64,000 nt of DNA from Pseudeuparius sepicola (Eukaryota; Arthropoda; Insecta; Coleoptera; Anthribidae). Position numbers and translations under genes: made by a program. Below, piece after piece: positions 1 through 9,949 of this stretch. The notes beneath the pieces are model-generated. The model worked only from the letters and a program-made list of their open reading frames with translations. It had not been told where the DNA came from and did no database searches. The stretch covers positions 123,505,373 to 123,569,372 of the forward strand of contig OY987299.1 of the NCBI GenBank assembly GCA_963920635.1. The letters run 5' to 3'. How positions within the stretch are numbered: the stretch's first letter is position 1; every line of letters starts with the position of its first letter.

Positions 1-829
1 AAAGACTGCAAGTTCACTTTGACAGAAGTAAAATATAGAAAAAAATTAAATGTTAGATCTTGGGTCATTATTTTGACAAAAAATGAAAAAATCAATCCAC
101 TGTAATCAGAGCTAGGGTACCTCCGGAGCACTAAATCGAGGAAAAATAGCTAGAAAACGAAAGTGTGAAATTAAATAAACAAAATACGACAAGTAGTAGA
201 TATTTTCTGGCTAAAAAATAAATTTGAGAATTGCACCTATAAAAATATTAATATTATGGTTGAAAAAATGACAAAAATGGGTAAATAAGCTAAAAACAAT
301 TTCTTCATTATTTATTTAGATTTTATGACGGGGTGTCCCAAGAAGAACTGCCACGATCAATTTCTCGGAAAATAGAAAATTTGCCATATTTGGAATATAC
401 AACCTACAAGTTCCATATTTGGAATATACAACCTACAAAGTTACCCTTATTTATAATGCTAAATAAGATAAAATTATAACTATAGGGGGTTTCCATTTGA
501 ATAAAAAAATGACTGATTTTTCCGATTTACAATAGTTTTTAATGATAGTTTTTGATTTATTTATTATAAAAATATTAAATATTATATACATACAAGGAAA
601 CCTGTAACGGATTTTTCCATTTCAAAATTCGTTACTCGTTTTTTATACTTTGTTATTAACATAAAGTCATTATTTTCGAACATATCTCATAATATCTCAT
701 ACTTAATAACTAATTTATTCTTCGTACAGTTTCAATTCATTTATAACATTGTATTCAATTTTATTACCACTTTTTAAAATTTTAAAATTTCAAATAATTC
801 AAATTTTCGCGCGCCATATACGGAAATGG
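1..829. other. AT-rich intergenic DNA, no gene seen
   Basis: No open frame or family motif is recognisable. The only structure noted is a tandem duplication at 384-442: two adjacent copies of a 29-30 bp unit beginning ccatatttggaatatac, differing by one inserted A. Confidence 0.6.
384..442. repeat. Two-copy tandem repeat, unit 29-30 bp
   Basis: Units 384-412 and 413-442 are nearly identical and abut directly. This looks like a simple recent duplication with no evident function. Confidence 0.85.
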
Positions 830-1405
830 CCGTGTACTTTCGCCTAGCCTCGAACCCTGGCATATTCAAAGTGCGAAGATTCAAGTGTGTGTTTACATTT
901 CAGCAGGTATGTAGTTAAAGATCTGTATTATGAATTACTCGATTTTTCGGTTCTGTTGATGCATGGTTTGAACATGAATACTGTTTAGTTGATTAAATGC
1001 GTGTCTTGCTAAAACCTGATTGGTCGGATGACGTAGGTCCTGCCAGCGATCGGCCGGTAGGGTCCGACCTGAGGAGAGTTTGCTCCCGTCTTGGTTGGTG
1101 TCGAGTCGCGCGGAGGCGTCTGCCCACTTCCCGCCAAATTTTCGGCATTTTCGGCTTTTATCTAGTTGAATTTTTGCCATCGGTGATTTATTTGAGTGGT
1201 TTTGTATCTTAATATCGGGGATTGACTTCGTGTGACTAATATTTTTGTGTTTTTCTGTTTTCCATGTCCACGGCGTCGTGAGCACAGATTACCCGTCGTG
1301 AGGCAGCGACGCTTGCCCGAGGCGTTTCCTTTTTGGCTGCGTAGCTGAGGAATCGCGGGACACAGCAAGCAGGTGGTGGCTGTTTCTCCTGGAAGACCCC
1401 ACAGG
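830..1405 (+). promoter_or_regulatory. GC-richer block ending in a splice donor; possible promoter plus non-coding first exon
   Basis: The block is clearly richer in G+C than its surroundings. It contains an E2F-like motif (TTCCCGCCAAA near 1127) and ends at a consensus donor, CACAG|GTGAGT, at 1404/1405. No convincing protein is encoded. The arrangement resembles a promoter and untranslated first exon of a plus-strand transcript, perhaps the one feeding the THAP remnant at 2993, but that link is inference. A transposon-borne promoter is equally possible. Confidence 0.3.
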
Positions 1406-1460
1406 TGAGTAATTTCTTTTGATTTTTGCTTAGTTCAGAAACTTTACTACTCACCTGTGG
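1399..1460. repeat. Inverted repeat carrying a splice donor on both strands
   Basis: 1399-1411 (CCACAGGTGAGTA) and 1448-1460 are perfect reverse complements separated by 36 bp. Each arm therefore presents CAG|GTGAGT on its own strand. Confidence 0.8.
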
Positions 1461-2059
1461 CGTTTTTTTTAGACGTGCTATTTTTTTGAAGGACTCATTT
1501 CGTCCAAGGCCCCGGCCATCTTTAACTCAAAAACATAGCATTGTCCTTTTTTGAATACCCACCATCTTGTGGCTGTTATCTTGTTGAATATTTTCAAGTT
1601 TTGGCCACATTAGTCACACGTTACTTTCTTATTTTTCGAGTTAGGTCTCCATTCTGTGGTACCGGGCCACTCAAATAAATCTGATACCAATATTTTCACT
1701 TTCCTAATAAATTCGTATTGCCTTTAGTTTATCAGCTTTCTTAGTTTCTCTATTTTACCGTTCAAGTCTCAAATAAACTTTTCGCGTTAAATAAGTATTA
1801 AAATTTCTTAAATTTCAAGAATTGGGGCTGGAGCATTCTCAAAATTTTTCTTCTTATTAAATATTAAGCACTTTGCTATTCCGGTCAGTTCAATAATATT
1901 ATCTATAAAATTTAAAAAACTATGCATAGTTCCCCTTAGTTTAGTATAGTTCTAAACGTTTAATTTTTATCATTATTTGTCAATATTTAACAACTTTAGT
2001 AACCTATTGGTTTATAAATTTCTGTAAAAGGCTTAGACCTTATCTAATGCTACTTTCTT

Positions 2060-2342
2060 TCTGATCTGTTCACGCTTGCAACACCATCGTTGAGGACGCT
2101 ATAACCACAGCCCGCTGTCGACAAACAACGTAACGAGAGCTGCGTAGGCATCGAGAGGAGTTGCGTTGGCATAGATGTTGACTCCTGGTCAGCTCTACTT
2201 CAGCGCAACTCCTGAGAAATTTGCTAGCCACGACATCTGCAACGCCTATTCGAGCAGACAAGGACCGGAGGAAGCCCTAGCCACGCCCCACACTTCTACG
2301 AGCCTCGTTTGAGCGTAAGCGACTGAAGACGCAGTTCAAACC
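2060..2342. other. GC-richer unclassified block
   Basis: Composition differs from the flanks, and the arms GGAGTTGCG (about 2158) and CGCAACTCC (about 2202) are complementary. It ends with CGTTGATTGAAGAAGG at 2342-2357, which matches, in related or inverted form, the short repeats at 2515, 9154 and 21813. Probably a mobile-element fragment. No coding sequence is supported. Confidence 0.3.
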
Positions 2343-2514
2343 GTTGATTGAAGAAGGGGAAGATATCCTCCCTTAGGGTGGCATGCGAATATGATCCTTA
2401 TGGTCTGTCTGTCACATTCCCACTTGTTACTAAATGTTTCTGTCTCGTTCTCTTACATTTCACCGACACGCGTCCGTACGGTGGCGCCAAATTCCGAAAC
2501 CACCATTCGAGTCG

Positions 2515-2544
2515 GTCGATGGAGAAAGGAATCTTCAATCAACG
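2515..2544 (+). repeat. Short dispersed insertion, member A (30 bp)
   Basis: Starts GTCGATGGAG and ends CAATCAACG, the same tips as members at 3292, 6645, 9154 and 21813, with a different middle. The target duplication is unclear here (ttcgagtc against ttcgggca). Confidence 0.6.
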
Positions 2545-2918
2545 GTTCGGGCAAAAGGTCACTCCATCGACGCCGGAAGAGCGCAGAAAACTACGCGGTC
2601 AGCGCACTGCCACCTATGGACAAGGCCATACAACTACTGTCGTCCGACGCGACGACGTCCAGCTGTTTTTGTTTTTGATCTGTATCTGTTCCTCGTTTTC
2701 CTCGTTTACTTATTTTTATTTCCACTTATATTATCGTTACTGGGTAATCTGTGATTGTTATTACGTGTATTTGGTGGATACAGTAGTGTGCAGAGGACCA
2801 GTGGTGTTCTAGTCCGATAATTAGTGTGTGCCTATCAAAAACATTTCATGTTTGAGCCATCAAATAAAGGATACCTAAATACGGAGGTTAGGAAGTGAAA
2901 GTGTGTTTTGTTGTATAC

Positions 2919-2945
2919 AGAGACTTGCCATCAAGGCAAGTCTCT
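2919..2945. repeat. Perfect hairpin, 11-bp stem, 5-nt loop
   Basis: AGAGACTTGCC at 2919-2929 pairs exactly with GGCAAGTCTCT at 2935-2945 around ATCAA. It lies downstream of an AATAAA-containing stretch (about 2863). It could be the end structure of a transcript or a mobile-element hairpin. Confidence 0.7.
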
Positions 2946-2992
2946 CATTGTATGTATAATATCAAAATGGGTGTTTTCTTGTGTTTTCTCAG

Positions 2993-3312
2993 CCATGCCC
3001 GAGAAGTGTTGTGTCCCAAATTCGTCAATGAAGGAACGAATTAATCGACGCCCAAATTGCCTAACCTAACCGAGCCAAAGCCAAAAGTGTCCGTTTTTGC
3101 CTTTCCTAAGGATCCGGTTTTGAGCGCAAAATGGGTGCAGGCCATAAAAAGGGCTGACTTTGTAGTCAAGAAACATTCTAAGGTAAGTTACATGTTACAT
3201 TTTTATATATTTTTCATAAAGCTTTGGGTTATTGTAGGTCTGTGAACAACACTTTTAACACCAGACATTGAAAGGGAGACTACGTGTGTTCGTCGATGGT
3301 CCTCAATCAACG
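2993..3312 (+). pseudogene. THAP zinc-finger domain remnant
   Basis: An acceptor at 2992 precedes ATG 2995 and a short Cys-containing start (MPEKCCVPNSS). A stop and frameshift intervene near 3067, after which the frame reads VSVFAFPKD, then WVQAIKRADF and KKHSK to a donor at 3182/3183. A 56-bp intron (3183-3238) is followed by VCEQHF and a stop. The C-x-P, FP, W and C-x-x-H order is that of the C2CH THAP domain found in P-element/THAP9-type transposases and host THAP proteins. At least one frameshift and one stop make this copy non-functional. A 1.3-kb hAT-type element sits in the following intron. Confidence 0.6.
3292..3312 (+). repeat. Short dispersed insertion, member B (21 bp)
   Basis: Begins GTCGATGG and ends CAATCAACG, just before a splice donor (GTGAGT at 3313) in the THAP remnant. 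Flanks gtgtgttc and gtgagttg match at 6 of 8 positions, so a decayed 8-bp duplication is possible. Chance resemblance within the exon is not excluded. Confidence 0.45.
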
Positions 3313-3351
3313 GTGAGTTGTAGAATCGACTGGTGAAACTTTACGTGCACC

Positions 3352-4671
3352 CAGGGTTGCCACCCGTCCCGTATTTCAAGGGACAGTCCTGTATTTAAGT
3401 AAAGGAAGTGGCTATTTATACGTCCGACGGATACAAACATCAGTATACGTCTTGCGCTCTCATTGGCGGGCTGAGTCACATGACTTCTTTGGACGTGCAT
3501 TTAACTCCGTACACGTCCGAAGCCGAAGTAAACTAATATTTAGATACGTCGGAAGTGCATTTTTCTTAAGCATCTTTACAATAAGGAGCGTATGCACTGC
3601 TCCTTTTTGGGGGATAGACGCTGCCGTATGAAAAAAGAAGTGGTAATAATTTCCAATGGTGTAACCCACCCCCGATTTTCTTGAAATTTTGGCTAGGTAG
3701 GTACCCCGTATTTTCGCCCGATGCGATGTTCGGCGTTGTAACCCACCCCTGATTTTCTTGAAATTGTGGCTACCCCCCGACATTCGGCGCGGTGCCGAAT
3801 GTCGGGTGGATTACATCATTGTAAATAATAAAATAACCACTTCATTTTTCATTCCGCAGCGCCCATCGCAGAAAAAGTAGGGCATACGCAATACAAAATG
3901 AGACAAGATAAGGTCTGAATAATCTCGGACATCATCCAATCGACTTAGTAAACAAGCCGATTCATAATCCATCGAACGGTAGAAGTAAGGTTATGTGTCA
4001 CGTGACTCAATCGACCAATGAGAGCGCAAGACGTATACTGACGTTTGTATCCGTCGGACGTATAAATAGCCAATTCCTTAAGTAAAATGTCCCGTGTCCC
4101 GGCAAACATTCATACGGGACGCTATAAATCCCGTATTTTCAAAATTTAAGGTGAAAAATTAAAAATGTTACATGCGAACGGCATTCACACAATCACCACC
4201 ATCTAGAGTCCAAGCCACGACTCACATGTGAACACAAAATTTACTAAATTATAGTCCTTCATGCCTTCATTGGCGCCACACTACAATTTTCGTAAATGTC
4301 AATTTCTTGTGTGTTATGTGATATATCACAAAAAATGTTCTGTGATTTCTTTTTATTTTTAAAGGATTTATTTATTTTTGGTTAGTCGTGATTAGCCAGC
4401 CATGATAATTTGTTTTTGGAAGTTTATCCCTTCAAGAAAAAAAAACAAAAAATGTTCTGTTTTTTTTTTTATTTTTAAAGAATCTATTTAGTTTAGTTTC
4501 ATAATTTGTTTTGTTTTGTTTTTGTGTTATCTTCAAGAAAAAACAAAAATAGTGGTTTTCTTTTATTCCTTTTCATTGGCCTTTTTCAGTAAAACATTTT
4601 GTAGCCCCCCCCCCCCCCCCCCGAACGCCCGTCACGTCCCGTATTTTAAAATTGAAAAGGTGGCAACCCTG
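3352..4671. mobile_element. Non-autonomous hAT-type element with 8-bp target duplication
   Basis: Termini are CAGGGTTGCCACC and the near-inverse GGTGGCAACCCTG. The 8 bp CGTGCACC is present on both sides (3344-3351 and 4672-4679). A 1320-bp length, CAGGG-type terminal repeats and an 8-bp duplication fit the hAT superfamily. Inside, arms around 3400-3480 and 4000-4080 are inverted copies of each other, so much of the element folds back. A (C)19-20 tract lies at about 4604-4622. No transposase is present. Confidence 0.8.
3655..3815. repeat. MITE-like insert with duplicated segment, inside the hAT-type element
   Basis: The segment GTAACCCACCCC-GATTTTCTTGAAATT occurs twice in tandem (3660 and 3736 regions) and a short inverted end lies near 3800 (GGGTGGATTACA). 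The GATTTTCTTGAAATTTTGGCT core is shared with the foldback at 4965-5340, so the two belong to one family. Confidence 0.5.
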
Positions 4672-4964
4672 CGTGCACCTTTAAAAATTCCACGTTTAGC
4701 TAAAGGTTTTAAATTTTCATGGCTAGTTAATTTCATTATATTTTTACAAAATATACTTACTTTTTAGGTGCAATACCTTGTAAGTTACCAGGTTGCCCAA
4801 GTTATTTGTCCAAATCGAGCATGAGTCGTACGGAAGGTCCCCAATAAAAAAAAAAAAATTGAACTTGGACAGGTTGAAAAAGCCGTAGCCGAAAGCGTTG
4901 TGAGTTGTGAAGCTTAGAAGTCTGCAAAATCGTATTCAAACATTGAAGAAGCGTATTCAAAAAT

Positions 4965-5340
4965 GGTAATTATGGAGCATAGTGTATGCACCGCCCGATT
5001 TTCTTGAAATTTTGGCTACCCCCTATTTTCGAGGTCCCTGAACACGAATCTGACCTCAGTGTTTTGAGGTCGGACATAGTTTCCGAGAAAATGAATTTTC
5101 AAATTTCCTTTTGACGCCCCACTTTTTCACGGTAAAATTTATCTGGATTATAACCACAAATGTCGCCGTGAAAAATGAGGTGTCGGGTGTCAAAAGGAAA
5201 TTTGAAAATTCATTTTCTCGGAAACTACGTCCGGCCTCAAAAAACTGAGGTTAGATTCTTGGTCAGGGACCTCGAAAATAGGTGGGTAGCCAAAATTTCA
5301 AGAAAATTGGGCGGTGCATATACTACGTTCCATAATTACC
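4965..5340. mobile_element. Foldback MITE, 376 bp, 8-bp target duplication
   Basis: The two halves are reverse complements over almost their whole length. The arms begin GGTAATTATGGA and end with its inverse CATAATTACC, and include GCACCGCCC/GGGCGGTGC. TCAAAAAT flanks both ends (4957-4964 and 5341-5348), an 8-bp target duplication. No coding capacity. Confidence 0.85.
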
Positions 5341-5348
5341 TCAAAAAT

Positions 5349-6340
5349 TTGTTATATTGCCTAGTGGGATAGTCGCTGGTTGAAGGCGAAAGGAAGCGAA
5401 GGAAGGGTCACATGTAGAGTAGTCACTGAAATGTTTATTCTCGTAATAATTTTTTTGTTGTGATATTTTTATTGTTGAATTGTCATTTATTAAATAACTT
5501 AAATTATTGCTCTATTAAAATATTTTTGTGTTCCACAAATTAGTTGCTAAGTTATGTTTGAAATTGTAGTAGTATTTTACCTGGACACAAAAAAAAACGA
5601 CAAACTTTGCAGAAGTTTCAGTTATTATGTGTTTTTAAGATGCTAGTTGAACGTAAATAAAAATCGTTGGTATCGTACTGTCATGCTTGAAGATGTGCCT
5701 CAAAATGCATAGCTAATATTAATATTATCTATTATACAGTGAATAAAAAATGCGAAAGTGTGATTTTTCTTCTTCTTTTGGATAGGTGGCTGTGAATTCA
5801 TATTTGACATTTTCTTGGGATTCCAAACAACTTTTCTTAGTGCTATACTGCTGTAGTTCTAAAAATAAGACTCTTGAGGAATTTTCATATTTTTCAACCT
5901 TCCCTGTATACGAATAGAAATTTTAAAATTTTTACAGGTCGATTTTGAGTTTAAGCACAAGCACTAACTTTTATCAAGAATAATTTGTTTTGAGAAACTT
6001 CAAATAAAGAAAATTCCCATTTGTGTCCAACTTTCTGTCATTATTATTATTATCTCGAAAACAGGGCGGTATTGAAAAGTTATACCGTAAAATAGTCTTA
6101 AGACACTGTATACAGGGTGTAACTGAACTGATGGTCAAAAATGAAACCACGTATTCTTGGAGTCAAAATAAGGGCACTTCTTCATATATTTTTTTCTTCT
6201 ACGGGCCTTAGTTTTTTTTTTATACAGAGCATAGAAGCTTCTGAGGCTCACAGTTGCGGAGATACAGGGTGTTATTAGAATTTATTACTTCAGAAAAATG
6301 TTTAACAAAAAGTATCTCTTAGTATTTTTTCATATTCGCA
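5349..6340. other. AT-rich intergenic DNA with transposon ends
   Basis: No gene is seen. CAGGGTG-type ends occur near 6114 and 6265, and the inverse near 5907. The stretch from about 5900 resembles 63645-63780 in the same orientation, so both are probably remnants of one repeat family. Confidence 0.4.
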
Positions 6341-6366
6341 GCCGATGGAGGAAGGGAACAATGACG
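6341..6366 (+). repeat. Diverged copy of the short dispersed insertion
   Basis: GCCGATGGAGGAAGG followed by CAATGACG resembles the members at 9154 and 21813 with a few substitutions. No target duplication is visible. Confidence 0.4.
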
Positions 6367-6644
6367 TATCTGTTCTCCAAAGTTCTACATCAACGCTTTG
6401 ATACCTTTAATCCTTGTTTATAATAGGTATATAATCAAAGTTTATATCGTCGGTTCTCAAAAAACGGAATATACTTATAATATTATCTTCATGTTTTGTT
6501 ATTCGATTATCGTCGATCGATATCGTTTATTATACACAATATTTCATAAGCATAAGTATTAACACTGACATACCTAAGTATAAAAAATATTATGTCTAGC
6601 TAAATTTATATAGTTGTCATTCATACAGAAAATTTTGTTTAGAC

Positions 6645-6667
6645 GTCGATGGAAGATTCAATCAACG
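6645..6667 (+). repeat. Short dispersed insertion, member C (23 bp)
   Basis: GTCGATGGAAG joined to ATTCAATCAACG. Flanks gtttagac and gtttacag match at 6 of 8 positions, consistent with an old 8-bp duplication. Confidence 0.6.
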
Positions 6668-7027
6668 GTTTACAGCATAAATAATATAACAAAACTTTAA
6701 CGAAAAAATTAAAACCGACTTCAAAAATTTGCCCGTATGCACATTTCAACTAAAATTTTAGAAATATTTTTCTCTTTCTAAATTGAGTTACCTTTGGATT
6801 TGGTGACAGTCAAGGCAAAGAATTTACATCTATTTAGATATGAATACATCATATCCTACATACATCATAACCAGGGCCCCCATGGGACACCCCTCCGGCA
6901 GGGCGCCAAACGTTGGTCCACCCTGTACTTAAAACTTATAGTTTTTTTTTTAAATGTTTGTTTCATAATTTACTTTTTGTAATATTTTTTATAAATTTTA
7001 TATAACTGATCAACTTATTTTTTATAT

Positions 7028-8063
7028 ACAGGATGATTGTTTTAGAACTATACCACCGCGATTTTCTCACTTATTTTGCGCCCTACAATAAAAAATCGTG
7101 AAGAAACAAAAATGTGGCAATTTTGGACAGATAAGTGGTGCTGCAAAAGAAATCGGCAGCCATAGCCAACTTGACGCGCAATATAAAAAATACCTCAAAT
7201 TGAGCAAAACAATTTAATAGCCCTAGCATATTTATTTTAAGAGATAGAGGAAAACTATCATATTGAAAATTGATGGCACTAAGAAGCTTTATGCAACTGG
7301 GTACTCAGATAGTTTCAGAAAATTACACAGGGTGTTCGGCTCTTGAGGCTATGCATTTTTTGTTTATTTCTTATTAAGCGATTTTCTCGGTTATTTTAGG
7401 CCGCACAGAAAATAGATAAGAAAATAAAATATGGAAATTTTGGCCAGCCAGGTGACGTTAAAAAAGAAATGGGCCTCCATGCCCAATTTTTCGCGCTGTG
7501 CTGAAAAAACTTCAAATCGACAAAAATGTTCATGCCCTCAAGAGAGCCGAAGACCCTATGTAATTTGTTAAAACCCAATTAAAAGTTACCACCTGGTACC
7601 AAATTTTGGAAAGATGGGCTAGAAGTGGCTTCTAAATACAAGGTATCGAAAAATTTTATGAGAAAAAGTTGTTTAGAATTAAAACTTATTGCCGTGTACC
7701 AAATTTTGAGACAATCAGCCTACTTAATTTTTTCATTTTTTCTTTAGCGCCTTAGAAAAAAAAGTGGGAAAACAAAGTAGGCCGATCTTTCCAAAATTTG
7801 GTACCCTGGACTAATTTTAATTGGGAACAACTTTTCTTAATGAATTTTTTTGTTATCTTTAAAGGAAAAGGCACTTCACCTACAATGAAAATAAATAAAT
7901 GGTCGCTGTCGACGCCATCTTGATTTTTCAAAAACGAAAATATGCTAAAAATTAGTTTCCAGTCATAAGTCAAGCAAATCAGAACCACAAACAATCAAAT
8001 TTAAACGCGAATTTTTTTTTTCTTTTACACATATTGGCTCACTTATCCTGGGCCACCCTGTAT
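7028..8063. mobile_element. Remnants of CAGGGTG-family elements
   Basis: Several ends lie here: ACAGGATG near 7030, CAGGGTGTTC near 7325 and CCACCCTGTA at about 8055. The segment 7745-8063 is closely similar, in the same orientation, to 38826-39124, which ends in the same TTGGCTCACTTATCCTGGG(C/A)CACCCTG. Boundaries of individual copies are not resolved. No coding sequence. Confidence 0.5.
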
Positions 8064-8287
8064 ATTGTAAACAGCCAGTATTTGTTTTTTTTTAAATTTA
8101 TGTACCTGTGGCTTTGAGTTAAATTTTATTTTTGTTATATTACTTGATCACAATTTCTTTTTTGTTTCCCTTGGGTGGTATTTATTGGTTAATAGCATGA
8201 ACTAGATCAATAATTCTAACAAAATCATAAGTTGATTAAACTACAAAACTTGACAGTTGCATATTATAGGTAAAAAATAGCTAGGTA

Positions 8288-9078
8288 CAGGGGCGGATGG
8301 ACTTTACCTAACCAGCCCGGGCATTTGTCTCCCAAGCGGCCCCTAAACATCTCATTTGGCTTTAGATTTTTCTTTTCTTAATTATTATCATAATAACAAT
8401 TAAAAAAACAAACAACGTAGATAATGTATTTTTTTAATAAAACAAAATATACATGTTTTATGAAAACATAAATAAAATCATAACTCTCGTAAAACAAATA
8501 AAACTTTTTTCTCTAAATATAAAGATATAAAAATAACAAAACATTCAGAAGGACCACACCGTTATTTTATTTTTATTGAATTCGAAATTCCGACTTTTAA
8601 AGTCGAAGGCCAACTTTGAAGTCAAAATTCCGACTTTATAAAGTCGAAATTCCCACTTTTAACTCGAAATTTCGACTTTGAAATTCGAAATCCGACTTTG
8701 AACTCGAAATTCCGACATTGAACTCGAAGTTTTGACTTTATGAACTTCCAACTTTCAAAGCCGAAGTTCAAAGTCAAAATTTTGTGTTCAAAATCGGCAT
8801 TTCGACTTCAAAGTCGGACTGCGACTTTAAAAGTCGAAATTTCGAGTTCAATAAAAATAAAATAATGGTGTGCCCCTTCTACATTGCCGTAAAACACGTA
8901 AAGAAATAATAGAACAAAAATAATTAATTATGGCCAGTTGCACCGTCCTATCTTAAATTAACTACCTACTTACAACAATTATTGTAACAATGATTGCCTT
9001 TTGTTTTGTCAAGTAGTTAAGACTGTCTTAAAATTTAAGATGCGATGCCCAGTGTCCCGGTGGTCCCATCCGCCCCTG
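8288..9078. mobile_element. hAT-type MITE, 791 bp, 8-bp target duplication
   Basis: The ends are CAGGGGCGGATGG and CCATCCGCCCCTG, perfect 13-bp inverse copies. GCTAGGTA flanks both sides (8280-8287 and 9079-9086). No transposase is present. The middle (about 8550-8880) is an unusual AAAGTCGAAATT-type array described separately. Confidence 0.9.
8550..8880. repeat. Inverted array of GACTTT/AAAGTCG words within a MITE
   Basis: The outer arms (CACACCGTTATTTTATTT near 8556 and AAATAATGGTGTG near 8860) are inverse copies. Between them AAGTCGAAATT, TCCGACTTT and their complements recur many times at irregular spacing, giving a self-complementary stretch of about 330 bp. Confidence 0.8.
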
Positions 9079-9153
9079 GCTAGGTACCTAACTACTGTCC
9101 CGGTTTTCGTCAGCCAGGAGTTGGTCACCTTGTTGTATATGAATATTATAACC

Positions 9154-9180
9154 GTCGATGGAGGAAGGAATCAATCAACG
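9154..9180 (+). repeat. Short dispersed insertion, member D (27 bp, perfect 8-bp duplication)
   Basis: GTCGATGGAGGAAGGAATC joined to AATCAACG, flanked by TTATAACC at 9146-9153 and again at 9181-9188. The insertion interrupts one arm of a palindrome that continues at 9181-9224, so the pre-insertion sequence can be inferred. This is the clearest member of the family. Confidence 0.8.
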
Positions 9181-9224
9181 TTATAACCACAGAAAATATA
9201 GCGTATATTTTCTGTGGTTATAAC
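9180..9224. repeat. Perfect hairpin, 21-bp stem, 3-nt loop
   Basis: 9180-9200 (GTTATAACCACAG followed by AAAATATA) pairs exactly with 9204-9224 around GCG. Probably the centre of a small palindromic element or a replication-derived hairpin. Confidence 0.85.
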
Positions 9225-9379
9225 TCTATTATAAAGAGATTATTTTAAAAAGACTCGAGAAATTTGTTATTAACAATTAATAACGTTACTCGCTACTTTA
9301 AAAAAACCGCCTCCATAGGCAAAGAGGGGGGCGGGGCCGCGGCCGGGCGACTCGAATGGAACGCTGGAATACAAAATCT

Positions 9380-9770
9380 AAAATATATCTTTCAGCCGTC
9401 GATCGATGGCGATGACTCATTCGTACCAGCACAAAAAACGCAAACAACCAAGGTCAAATCAACAGATTTGGCAAGCCGCGAAGCGCGCCATCTGCCGAAC
9501 AAAAGTTCGTCTTGGGAAGCCGCATTACAAGTGTGCAGTGCGCCATCTACCGGACAGAAGCCTCTCTTCCACCTCAACGCCGAGACGTAATCCGAGGATG
9601 GTGCAAGTGCGCCATCTACCGAACAACCGTGTCGGACTGGGAAGCCTCGTTTCCCCCACCGCGCCGAGAAGTATTCGACGGTGGCTCCATCTTCTTCCGA
9701 AGAGTATTGAGTCAGTCGGTATTTCGCATTAGGAAACTAATCTTTACCTTCCTCCATCGACGGTTCAAAC
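9380..9770. repeat. GC-rich block with three imperfect GCGCCATCTACCGAACA units
   Basis: GCGCCATCTGCCGAACA (about 9486), GCGCCATCTACCGGACA (about 9541) and GCGCCATCTACCGAACA (about 9610) begin imperfect units carrying GGGAAGCC and CGCCGAGA. The block ends with CCTTCCTCCATCGAC (9747-9761), the exact inverse of the short-insertion tip at 9154. Short overlapping open frames here do not resemble proteins. Probably a mobile-element fragment. Confidence 0.45.
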
Positions 9771-9891
9771 TTAAGAGGCTACGATACTTATGAAATCCGC
9801 CTCAAGTGCCCGACTCAATTCAGGACAAACGTCGCTCGATTAGATATGCCTATCCTTTTCCTTCCTCTGGTCCCCACGACTCCCCACTCCA

Positions 9892-9928
9892 GCCTGCCCC
9901 TTCATAGTGCTACGATTGAGGGGCAGGC
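9892..9928. repeat. GC-rich hairpin, 10-bp stem
   Basis: GCCTGCCCCT (9892-9901) pairs with AGGGGCAGGC (9919-9928). It stands out from the AT-rich surroundings. Function unknown. Confidence 0.6.
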
Positions 9929-9949
9929 CGGCCGTGGGTACTACACTGA

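Noticed and set aside
2348..2812. Open frames of up to 154 codons in three overlapping frames
   Set aside because: Composition is Arg/Ser- then Tyr/Phe-rich without motifs; they follow from local GC and T-rich sequence, and no splice or homology evidence supports any.
8550..8880. Possible CRISPR-like array
   Set aside because: Irregular spacing, words in both orientations and position inside a hAT-type MITE in a eukaryotic genome.
9154..9180. Sequencing adapter contamination as the source of the repeated 27-mer
   Set aside because: Members differ in length and sequence, have flanking duplications and decayed flanks; not the pattern of an adapter, though a check against adapter lists would be simple.
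9406..9793. Overlapping plus-strand frames of about 100 codons
   Set aside because: They read through the tandem GCGCCATCTACCG units in several frames at once; repeat-derived.
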